Notes under the pieces: generated by a model
Database searches by the model: none
What the model was told of the DNA's origin: nothing
What the model saw: the letters and a program-made list of their open reading frames with translations, nothing else
Position numbers and translations under genes: made by a program
Shown: piece after piece, positions 35,711-42,813 of the stretch
How the letters are laid out: every line of letters begins with the position of its first letter
Numbering within the stretch: the first letter of the stretch is position 1
DNA from: JACNKV01 sp964388155
GTDB taxonomy: Bacteria > Fidelibacterota > Marinisomatia > Marinisomatales > JACNKV01
DNA: 46,187 bases
Assembly: GCA_964388155.1 (NCBI GenBank)
Contig: CAYLYH010000021.1
Span: 1 to 46,187, forward strand
Direction of reading: 5' to 3'

Positions 35711-35740
35711 GCATCGTCTATGTCGATGCACAAATCGACA
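35711..35740 (-). promoter_or_regulatory. Two mutually exclusive hairpins in the 17-heme gene leader
   Basis: On the minus strand TGTCGAT pairs with ATCGACA (35740-35721), while the overlapping GCATCG pairs with CGATGC (35729-35711). Both share the same middle bases, so only one can form at a time, about 60 nt upstream of the start codon. Confidence 0.4.
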
Positions 35741-35774
35741 CAGTCGACTTACTCCAAATTATCCTAATCTTAAT

Positions 35775-36374
35775 CTATTCAGCTTTAGGTCTGTTTTTTC
35801 TTTCCATTCCTTCCGGGAAGGGATGAGTAACTTCTTTATACCGTTCTTCAAATTTGAATTCGGTGAAAGTCGGACTTTCTTCATTATGGCAGGTGACACA
35901 GACTTTTTCATCAGGAGTGATTAGTCCAAGCGTCAGTGATTTTTCGTAATCTTTTTTATGTACGTTTTTATATTTTTCACCGGCACCGTGACAGGACTCA
36001 CATCCAACTGACTGCAAACCATCCATGCGTTTTACATCTTTGGTCGGTTTCCCTTTTTCCGTGACTTGAGCCCAGAATTCAGCATCTTTCACTTCATACC
36101 CGCCGTCGCCATATCCGGTTGCATGGCATTTTAGACATTCCGGTGCTTCGTAAGCTGGGACGTCTAATTTCATTTCAGCCACGATCGCAGCTGATTTTTC
36201 TGATTTCAATGTCTCAAAAGCACCTGAATGATGTCCTTTTTCCCACGCTTTTAATTGGGCGCCTTTTTTCTTACTTTTATGACATTTGCCACAACTCGCA
36301 GTACCGATGTACCCAAAATCTCCGGCAAATAAAAAACCGGCTAAACTGATTAATATTACAATGTTTTTCAGCAT
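35775..36374 (-). CDS. Tetraheme cytochrome c, c554-like
   Basis: 199 residues with a short signal peptide (MLKNIVILISLAGFLFAG), giving a periplasmic protein. Four CXXCH motifs: CGKCH (after YIGTASC), CLKCH, CESCH and CVTCH. The order, with YIGTASCGKCH at the mature N-terminus, ECLKCHATGYG and VGCESCHGAGEKY, matches cytochrome c554/perC-like families that shuttle electrons in the periplasm. Probably carries electrons from the cytochrome-b fusions downstream in the same direction. A palindromic ATACAG-type site lies about 70 nt upstream of the ATG. Confidence 0.9.
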   Translation of the reverse strand: MLKNIVILISLAGFLFAGDFGYIGTASCGKCHKSKKKGAQLKAWEKGHHSGAFETLKSEKSAAIVAEMKLDVPAYEAPECLKCHATGYGDGGYEVKDAEFWAQVTEKGKPTKDVKRMDGLQSVGCESCHGAGEKYKNVHKKDYEKSLTLGLITPDEKVCVTCHNEESPTFTEFKFEERYKEVTHPFPEGMERKNRPKAE

Positions 36375-36442
36375 TATTTCCTCCTGAATCCTATGTGTTT
36401 TTCAATTGTCGCTCTATTAAGGTAGACACGTGTATTATTCTT

Positions 36443-36457
36443 TACAGTATATCTGTA
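36443..36457 (-). promoter_or_regulatory. Candidate regulator site upstream of the c554-like gene
   Basis: Perfect inverted repeat TACAG-N5-CTGTA; on the minus strand it reads ATACAGATATACTGTAAA, matching the ATACAG-N5-CT(G/A) pattern found before the octaheme and MerR-type genes. Confidence 0.5.
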
Positions 36458-36481
36458 TCTTTTACTCCTAATATCGACTCG

Positions 36482-38380
36482 CTAATCTAATGGATTTTCT
36501 TGTAATGATTCAACATCATCTTCTGTATAACCCAAATTTTTCCAATCTAAAATTCCATTCGAAGAATGACAGTTTTCACATGTATATGCTCCATCCTTGC
36601 GAATGGCATGGCTGATTTCAAGTAAGGCATCCTGCGGTATCCATCGCGGTTCAACTTTTCCTTCTTCCATGTTCAATATATCTTCGTATGGTTTTGTGTC
36701 CCAACCGCTCAAATAATCACCGGAGCCATCATCCATGAAGGTCATAAATTTGTTCATTAAATAAATATCGAACATCCAGCCATACATCATTTTCATCATG
36801 CTTTTTTCCATTTCTTTAGATGCAGCCAGATCAGGATCTCCTGTTGTATAATATGTTGGCAAATTGTATGGTACAAACATTCCGCCAAACGGACCCATAT
36901 TTTGCAGATCAATATGCTGTTTTCCGTTAAACAATTTCATGGCATAAAGTTTAGATGGCTTCTTTTTCGCAATCGGTCTCATCACTTTTTCATACCAACC
37001 GTCATAGTCAAAATCTTTGAATTCCGGCCAAATGTGAGTCGGATTATAAAACTTATACAGATTTTCTCCATTCGGATTATCCCCAATAGGATTTCCTAGA
37101 AAAGATGCATCGCCATTCCACCAAGCATATTTAATGCCCTTTCCGGGTTCAGTCTCTTTCACAATATCGGTATACACATAAATACCGGGATGCTCCTCAA
37201 ACATCGGCTGACTGAAATCCCGCATGGTTGCATTATCCGGGTGCAAATTCGGAATGTGACACGTCACACAGGCGATGACATCAATATGGTCATTCAACTC
37301 ATCGGCATATTCGTTTTCTTCATGAGGCTCATCAGAATGACATTCGACGCAGGTGATTTCCACGTTCGGTAGGTCGTTTGTCATCATTGTGGTGGTGTGG
37401 GTTCCTTTGGCAATATAATGCCCTTCTGTTTTATGGCATTCGATGCAGTCCATCCCTGCTGCGGCATGGACATCCCAGCTGGGGGAATACGGTGTACCAC
37501 GTTTTGAACCGGGATGCTGAATCCTTGGACGTTCATGCCCAAGATTTTCCATGCTCTGCATAAAAGACGGATCGGCTTCATCAACATAGAGGTCGCCCCC
37601 AAAGTTGTGCTGGTGGCACCGCAGACAGGTTTGAGACGTAGGACTCACAACCGACATCGCCGCTTTCATCGAACGGTCCTGTGCCCAACGGCCTAGCCCG
37701 TTATCGTCTACTACCACCTGTTTTTTGTTCATATCATATGCAGAAGCATGACATATTAGGCAGTCAATCGCGTCTTTTTCTTTCTTCAATGTTTTGTAAA
37801 ACGGCATCATTTCACCCAGCGGAACTTGATACTGCCCTCCGATATGACATTGACCACAACCCTCTGATAACGTGTCACCATGTTCGGTCACAACAAGTTC
37901 AGCCCAGGCGGTCATGGCATACGATCCGGGTTTCGGGCAGGGACGATCCACTTTCCCCATCGGAAAATTATCAGCCAATTTTCCGTTAAATCCCCAAACA
38001 TTATTATGTGGTTTGGTAAAAAACCGATAATGCGTGGACGTGGTGAGGTTTTTCATGAGATCTACAGTTTTTTCCTCCCCTGTTGAAGCATCAGTGACCG
38101 TAATATCTTCGTGGCAGCTCAAGCAGGTTGACGGTCCTTCATATCCAAGTATACCAGCTTCCTTGAATCGTTCGATATGGTTGAACGTTTCAGAAAAGTT
38201 ACTATCTAAATCTTTTGCGATAACCCCATACTCTTCCGGAGTTACGGTTTCAATGTTAAATTCTATGTTGCCCGGTCGACTGTCCTTCGGCATCATTTTG
38301 TTGATGATCCATGACATTTGTCCAAGGCCGATCTGCACAAATAGTAACACAAATAGAAAAACATATTTTGATAGTTTCAT
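36482..38380 (-). CDS. Octaheme c-type cytochrome, possible OTR-like reductase
   Basis: 632 residues with a signal peptide (about 1-20) and eight CXXCH motifs: CLSCH, CGQCH, CLICH, CLRCH, CIECH, CVECH, CVTCH, and after a long gap CENCH near the C-terminus. Seven hemes lie in residues about 85-370; a region of about 230 residues rich in Trp, Tyr and Pro separates the eighth. TTSTHYRFFTKPHNNVWGF after the first heme recalls octaheme tetrathionate/nitrite reductase-like (OTR) proteins, but the heme order and long insert do not let me assign a substrate. Likely periplasmic reductase or electron carrier. Start ATG 38380 is preceded by GAGGAAAAA. Confidence 0.85.
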   Translation of the reverse strand: MKLSKYVFLFVLLFVQIGLGQMSWIINKMMPKDSRPGNIEFNIETVTPEEYGVIAKDLDSNFSETFNHIERFKEAGILGYEGPSTCLSCHEDITVTDASTGEEKTVDLMKNLTTSTHYRFFTKPHNNVWGFNGKLADNFPMGKVDRPCPKPGSYAMTAWAELVVTEHGDTLSEGCGQCHIGGQYQVPLGEMMPFYKTLKKEKDAIDCLICHASAYDMNKKQVVVDDNGLGRWAQDRSMKAAMSVVSPTSQTCLRCHQHNFGGDLYVDEADPSFMQSMENLGHERPRIQHPGSKRGTPYSPSWDVHAAAGMDCIECHKTEGHYIAKGTHTTTMMTNDLPNVEITCVECHSDEPHEENEYADELNDHIDVIACVTCHIPNLHPDNATMRDFSQPMFEEHPGIYVYTDIVKETEPGKGIKYAWWNGDASFLGNPIGDNPNGENLYKFYNPTHIWPEFKDFDYDGWYEKVMRPIAKKKPSKLYAMKLFNGKQHIDLQNMGPFGGMFVPYNLPTYYTTGDPDLAASKEMEKSMMKMMYGWMFDIYLMNKFMTFMDDGSGDYLSGWDTKPYEDILNMEEGKVEPRWIPQDALLEISHAIRKDGAYTCENCHSSNGILDWKNLGYTEDDVESLQENPLD

Positions 38381-38413
38381 TTTTTCCTCGTTAGTAATCT
38401 TGTTAATTTGTTA

Positions 38414-38430
38414 TTTCAGAAAACCTGTAT
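38414..38430 (-). promoter_or_regulatory. Candidate regulator site upstream of the octaheme gene
   Basis: Minus strand ATACAGGTTTTCTGAAAT, 34-50 nt before the ATG. A further 50 nt upstream matches the MerR-gene promoter region in fixed spacing (TATCTTGTA at the far end, TGTTTA in the middle, CAATACAG). Confidence 0.55.
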
Positions 38431-38516
38431 TGATTTACGCAGGAAACTTAAACATCTTATGCTATATTTTACAAGATAAACAGATATTATTGTCGTTATT
38501 TCTTAAAAAACCTGTT

Positions 38517-38668
38517 GGTAAAATCACAAAACACAAATCCCAAAAAACAAATAAATATCAAATCCCAAATTCGAAACTGCCCTGCTAATTACTTTATTCT
38601 TCATTGGTTAAATTATTGTGATTTCGTCATTGTGATTTGTTTGGAATTTGTATCTTGTTATTTGTTAT
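38517..38668. repeat. Inverted AT-rich repeat pair without a gene inside
   Basis: Left arm (about 38517-38573) contains CACAAATCCCAAAAAACAAA and AAATCCCAAATTCG; right arm (about 38605-38668) contains GTGATTTGTTTGGAATTTG and GTTATTTGTTATTTC, largely its inverse. About 30 nt separate them. The same arms bound the four-helix gene at 39124-39695. Confidence 0.6.
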
Positions 38669-39098
38669 TTCTTAATATAATCCAATCGGTGTGGCACACT
38701 TTGCAATCATTTCCATCGGCTTTATCATGACACCGAAAACAATCATCCATTCCGCGTTCAATGTAGGCCTGTCCGTGAAATTTCTCTGAACCCTCGTGCA
38801 TCCAATCACGTGCCTCAGGATGTCCGCTGGGACCGCTAGTATGACATACATAACATGATACGCCGCTATTACCACCATAATAGTCATTCGCATCGTTAGG
38901 ATTACCGTGACAGGCACGGCAGCCATCAATGCCGGTTTCGGCAACCTTAGCCACATGAGAGTACTCTGCATCCCCTTCCAGCCAATCAGCAGAATGCATT
39001 GGGGGTTCGGCTTTTTCTGTACAGCTTGCCAGGAAGAGCAACAAAGCTATAGTGGCAAAGTTCACTAAGAACTGCGATATTTTTTTTAAGGTGTACAT
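38658..39098 (-). CDS. Tetraheme cytochrome lipoprotein
   Basis: 146 residues. The N-terminal hydrophobic stretch ends in a lipobox LASC (cleavage before Cys26), so the protein is lipid-anchored. Four heme motifs follow: CRACH, CYVCH, CFRCH and CKVCH. Its small size and anchoring suggest an electron relay at a membrane face. The stop lies in the right arm of the neighbouring AT-rich repeat, so the extreme C-terminus (residues NNK) may be repeat-derived. Confidence 0.85.
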   Translation of the reverse strand: MYTLKKISQFLVNFATIALLLFLASCTEKAEPPMHSADWLEGDAEYSHVAKVAETGIDGCRACHGNPNDANDYYGGNSGVSCYVCHTSGPSGHPEARDWMHEGSEKFHGQAYIERGMDDCFRCHDKADGNDCKVCHTDWIILRNNK

Positions 39099-39123
39099 GA
39101 TTTTTCCTTCTATTTTGATAAAT

Positions 39124-39166
39124 CTATTTCAAATTCCAAGTACCAAATCCCAAATAACAAATAAAT
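39124..39166. repeat. Left arm flanking the four-helix gene
   Basis: TTCAAATTCCAAGTACC, AAATCCCAAATAACAAATAA, ATTCCAATTT: AT-rich repeat arm, inverted relative to 39640-39695. Confidence 0.55.
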
Positions 39167-39200
39167 TCCAATTTATCAATTTCGAAAACGCTCTTAATAG

Positions 39201-39569
39201 TCATTTCGATTTTTCAATGATTGCCGATAGTATCTTCTTCAATTCAACCGCCTCTTGAATTAATCTTTTTGCTGCTTCGGTATCTGGTAATTTATTTGTC
39301 TCATCTATTAAACGTAACCAATAAATGGTTTCTTTGGCTTCTTTACGGCTTATTTTCATACGCATCTGAAAGTCTTTTTTACTCAATGCTTCATTTGCTT
39401 CCCGATAATTTGCACCGACAGAATCTGAAGACCTAATAACCTGTTTTGAATCCTCAAAATTAGCCGTTGTTTTTGGGAGAGTTTTGACAAACAGTCTGAC
39501 ATCTTTAGCAAATAAAAATGTCCTCTCTTCCAAATTATATATAGGTTTTGTGCCGTCGGATTGGTTCAT
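39201..39569 (-). CDS. Four-helix bundle protein, S23 family
   Basis: 122 residues, all helical, of the S23/four-helix bundle family first known from 23S rRNA intervening sequences. Marks: LEERTFLFAKDVRLFVKTLP in helix 1, DSKQVIRSSDSVGANYREANEALSKKDF in part, RISRKEAKETIYWLRLI-like segment KISRKEAKETIYWLRL, and a final charged helix. It is the only non-redox gene in the cytochrome block, in AT-rich DNA and bounded by inverted repeats. Function unknown; DGR accessory protein Avd is a structural relative, but no reverse transcriptase is nearby. Confidence 0.9.
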   Translation of the reverse strand: MNQSDGTKPIYNLEERTFLFAKDVRLFVKTLPKTTANFEDSKQVIRSSDSVGANYREANEALSKKDFQMRMKISRKEAKETIYWLRLIDETNKLPDTEAAKRLIQEAVELKKILSAIIEKSK

Positions 39570-39639
39570 ATTATCTGATTATTTGAAAAATCCCCAAACC
39601 AAAATATTAAACCCGAAAACGTTTTTGTCTTGGAGTTTG

Positions 39640-39695
39640 GGATTTCGATATTGTGATTTGTTTGGTCTTTGGGATTTGTTATTTGCTATTTAGTT
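39640..39695. repeat. Right arm flanking the four-helix gene
   Basis: GAGTTTGGGATTTCGATATT, GTGATTTGTTTGGTCTTTGG, GATTTGTTATTTGCTATTT: inverse of the left arm motif AAATCCCAAATAACAAAT, with small differences. Confidence 0.55.
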
Positions 39696-39713
39696 GATAT
39701 TTGTGGTTATTTT

Positions 39714-40550
39714 TTACTTATGACAGCGTAAACACGTCGGGTCATCCGGCAAATGGCAGGATTGACAGACATCAACTTCATCCAAAGCAGCATCCGTATG
39801 CATTCCGCCCTCCAAGGTCGCCCAATTTGGGAAGTTATGATCCATCGGCATCACCTGTTGCTCAGTATGACAACGCAAACAATCATCGCTCAAACTGTGA
39901 CAGGTGGAACAATCCTTGGAGCCAAAACGAACATCGTAGCCGTGGGCAAGCAGATAGTCTGCCTGGTGGGTTTTCGGTGCATATTGCTGGAGCTGATGAC
40001 ATTGGTCACAACTGGACTCCGTATGGCAAAGATGGCAGGCTTCACCACTGGCATGGTTCAGTTCAGCTCCATGGTAATCGATCCAGCTTATGTCATGGTT
40101 TGCCGGAGTGGACACTTCATGACAAGCCTGACAATCAGCATCAGCCCATAATTTTCTACCGTCTTCTGCTTCGTCAGTTTCGATATTCTGATGACAGCTA
40201 AAACAATCCTGCCCGGAATTCAAATGAAACTGATGTGAAAAGTCAGGTCCGCTGCGTTTGACAATATCGGGATACGTATCGCCGTCTTCCTCATTGGTAT
40301 GGCAAAGTGCGCAGTCAGCATCATCCGATTCCTCATCCACTTCATCCTCATGACATTCTGCACATACATCCATCAATGGGAGAAAGGCATGGTCATTCAC
40401 GGCAACGGACAATTCTACTCCTCCATGACAATCACCACAGGATAATTCCTCATCCTCGACATGGTATTGATGCGGGAACAAAATGACATCTCTGTCTTGC
40501 CCCATTGCAAAGGCAAATAATAGTATGAAAATCAAATTAAAGCGTTGCAT
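39714..40550 (-). CDS. Exported 11-heme cytochrome c, conduit candidate
   Basis: 278 residues from ATG 40550 (a signal peptide MQRFNLIFILLFAFAMGQ starts there; the frame's earlier start at 40583 would add 11 residues). Eleven CXXCH motifs in about 240 residues, one heme per 22 residues, very dense packing: CGDCH first, CLRCH at the very C-terminus (ends CLRCHK). No lipobox or membrane anchor. It overlaps the end of a beta-barrel gene by 14 nt, the arrangement of MtrA-MtrB type porin-cytochrome conduits, in which a periplasmic decaheme protein sits in a barrel. MtrA has ten hemes; here there are eleven. Confidence 0.88.
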   Translation of the reverse strand: MQRFNLIFILLFAFAMGQDRDVILFPHQYHVEDEELSCGDCHGGVELSVAVNDHAFLPLMDVCAECHEDEVDEESDDADCALCHTNEEDGDTYPDIVKRSGPDFSHQFHLNSGQDCFSCHQNIETDEAEDGRKLWADADCQACHEVSTPANHDISWIDYHGAELNHASGEACHLCHTESSCDQCHQLQQYAPKTHQADYLLAHGYDVRFGSKDCSTCHSLSDDCLRCHTEQQVMPMDHNFPNWATLEGGMHTDAALDEVDVCQSCHLPDDPTCLRCHK

Positions 40551-41766
40551 GGATACACACTCCTCCCCGTCCGTCGGTTTCAAACCATGGATTCATTGCC
40601 ATCCGTCCGAACACTCGTATTGAAATTAATTTAACCGGACTCCATCCGACCCAGCCGTATAATCCGGTGGCATTTTGCAATTCAGCAATTTCGCCATAAT
40701 CTACAGCATTGAATGAGAGACTGCCACCGTAAGATAATGCACCTTTCAATCGATTTTGGATTCCGGCGATCGCCCCCAACATGGTTGTTTCCCCGACCGT
40801 CCCGGCTATTAAGGAAATTTGAGCAATACCGTATTTTAATGTACTTCTTAAATACATATTTCCATTGTCCGTAAATCGATATCCGAATTGGTTCCATACT
40901 ATCATTTTTCCAGATAATGGTGTCATCACATCCAAAGATGTTACCGGTGCAATTCTCGCAGGTTCATCCATCCATGCCCACGATTGATAATCATTAATTT
41001 TTTTCTGCCGGAAATTTAATGCAACTCGGTGTTTTCCTATTTTTTTACTGCCTCGAATGCGTGCATAGGTTAGTTCGGAATCGCCGAGATTCATCACAAT
41101 CGTATGACTAAATCGTACGCCAAAGATTCGGGTATGAACGCCGGTGCCGACAAATATTTTCGGCTCTTCTTTAATCCCTTCTACCCATCCGTAAAGTGCA
41201 GTACTTGTGTGCCCTTTTTTCTTACTCCAAGACCCGTAAATATGTACAAGTTCTAATAAATCTTCTGTCTCTTCGATGTTAAAATAAAACAACCCGTCAC
41301 GTATACTGGCAATCGTTGTATCGCTAAAGTCTGTTACAGATTCGATTCCGCCAAGGACATTAAATGTACCATATTTCCCCGCATGGACGGTAAGTTCCGC
41401 ACCGTCAATTCTGCCTTGATTTACGGCATTCCAATGTGCGATCCGCCCAAGTTTTAATGCGCTTTTCCCGGCATGAATGCCAATATTAAATGTGTGCAGT
41501 CTAACCGGGTTTCTGAAACGATTGTTCTCAGTTCCGTATTCGGTCAGGGAATTAATCGTCAGAAAACCAAATTGTTGGTTGTAGCCCAGCAGGGTTCTCC
41601 AATGGAGTTGTTCTTCCTGTTCGACTATTCCGATTCGCGGTGTGACCGCAGACGTGGACAGAAAGATATCCGGTTTACCGGCATACAAAACTATTGTTAT
41701 AATTAGTAAAAGAAAAACCAGACTGAATCCGGTTGGTTTCTTTTGGGATGGTAGAAATAATTGCAT
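40537..41766 (-). CDS. Outer-membrane beta-barrel protein, conduit candidate
   Basis: 409 residues. After an N-terminal hydrophobic signal (ends near residue 30, FLLLIITIVLYAG) the protein shows repeated amphipathic strands (LHWRTLLGYNQQFGFLTINS, ALKLGRIAHWNAV, VALNFRQKK, LRSTLKYGIAQISLIAG), as in a barrel of about 20 strands. I do not recognise a named family and see no MtrB-type CXXC near the N-terminus. Its stop overlaps the 11-heme cytochrome start (14 nt), so a complex of the two is likely. A terminator separates it from the rhodanese gene upstream. Confidence 0.75.
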   Translation of the reverse strand: MQLFLPSQKKPTGFSLVFLLLIITIVLYAGKPDIFLSTSAVTPRIGIVEQEEQLHWRTLLGYNQQFGFLTINSLTEYGTENNRFRNPVRLHTFNIGIHAGKSALKLGRIAHWNAVNQGRIDGAELTVHAGKYGTFNVLGGIESVTDFSDTTIASIRDGLFYFNIEETEDLLELVHIYGSWSKKKGHTSTALYGWVEGIKEEPKIFVGTGVHTRIFGVRFSHTIVMNLGDSELTYARIRGSKKIGKHRVALNFRQKKINDYQSWAWMDEPARIAPVTSLDVMTPLSGKMIVWNQFGYRFTDNGNMYLRSTLKYGIAQISLIAGTVGETTMLGAIAGIQNRLKGALSYGGSLSFNAVDYGEIAELQNATGLYGWVGWSPVKLISIRVFGRMAMNPWFETDGRGGVCIHATL

Positions 41767-41799
41767 TTATCTCATCCGTTTTTATGTTAAATATTGAGA

Positions 41800-41831
41800 A
41801 ATAACCCCGCCCAAAATCGGGCGGGGTTATT
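41800..41831 (-). terminator. Terminator after the double-rhodanese gene
   Basis: Thirteen-base perfect stem AATAACCCCGCCC (41800-41812) with its complement (41819-41831) around a 6-nt loop, followed on the minus strand by TTATTTCTC. It lies 24 nt past the rhodanese stop, between it and the barrel gene, so the barrel/cytochrome pair probably has its own promoter. Confidence 0.88.
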
Positions 41832-41854
41832 TGAAGTTATAATAAGTCTATGAC

Positions 41855-42778
41855 TTATTCGCCACAAGCAGGGCAGTTACCCCATTTATGACCAGGCAAT
41901 TCAGACCAATGCATGGCATTAAAACCAAATTTAATGGATTTAACATCATATCCGATAACTGTCAGATAGGCAATGGAGGCTGCTGCTGTTTGTCCGGTAT
42001 AGCAATAGAAAATATTGCTTCCGGCTGGATCAAACGCATTAAGATTGCCATCCATTTTAAGCGTAGCCGAAGACAGTTGATAAGCACCATCAATATGACC
42101 ATGACCTAAATAATCTGTCTCACTCCAGTAGTTCATGATATTATAGGCCGATGTATTACTAATTACATCACCTGCAAGGATCAACAAACCTGCACTCCAA
42201 GCAGCGACAGCAGCATCAATTCTGGCATCCAGAATCTCTTCTGCGTTATCAAATCCGGTGCTAAGTTCAGGGTAATCAAATTCCGGCAATGCTGCTGATG
42301 CTGTAAAAACAAGATCATTAGCATAGGCATCTGAAGTGTTAGAAGACCACTTGTCCAAACTTGCATCGTGCATACTCATTCCAAACTTCATTGTATAGGC
42401 TTCATATCCTTTAAGACGTAGAAGTGTATGAGCAAAAGAAGCTGATTGTCCGGAGTAACATGTGGTTAAAATAGGTTTAGTTGTATTAGCGGCTTCGTCA
42501 AACATCGTAGCCATCGTTACATTGACAGCACCGTCAATATGCATTGTAGCATAATCGGTAGCACTGCGTAGATCTAAGATCAAGTAATCATCGGTATTAA
42601 CCGAGGATTCCTTCATAATCCATGTACCTAAATTATTCACATATCCACCGTCAGCGCCTTCAAGGTACTCAACCAGTACTTCAAATTCATTGACATCTTC
42701 CGCTTCATCACCGCAACCAAACATGAAGAACATCATGCTCACGGTAAGAAGAAGAACGATCCATTTTGTTATTTTCAT
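41855..42778 (-). CDS. Lipoprotein with two rhodanese domains
   Basis: 307 residues. Lipobox FGC near residue 22 (MMFFMFGCGDE) indicates a lipid-anchored periplasmic or surface protein. Two rhodanese domains follow: the first with DYLILDLRSATDYATMHIDGA and active-site Cys in LTTCYSGQSA; the second with HIDGAYQLSS and active-site Cys in FYCYTGQTA. Both loops keep the catalytic Cys. Rhodaneses move sulfane sulfur (thiosulfate, polysulfide), so this may handle extracellular sulfur (or, inferred, selenium) in the same operon as the decaheme cytochrome 35 nt upstream. C-terminal WGNCPACGE adds a CPAC pair. Confidence 0.9.
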   Translation of the reverse strand: MKITKWIVLLLTVSMMFFMFGCGDEAEDVNEFEVLVEYLEGADGGYVNNLGTWIMKESSVNTDDYLILDLRSATDYATMHIDGAVNVTMATMFDEAANTTKPILTTCYSGQSASFAHTLLRLKGYEAYTMKFGMSMHDASLDKWSSNTSDAYANDLVFTASAALPEFDYPELSTGFDNAEEILDARIDAAVAAWSAGLLILAGDVISNTSAYNIMNYWSETDYLGHGHIDGAYQLSSATLKMDGNLNAFDPAGSNIFYCYTGQTAAASIAYLTVIGYDVKSIKFGFNAMHWSELPGHKWGNCPACGE

Positions 42779-42813
42779 TTTACGTTTCCTCTTTGTTGTT
42801 CAGGTTTTTGTTT

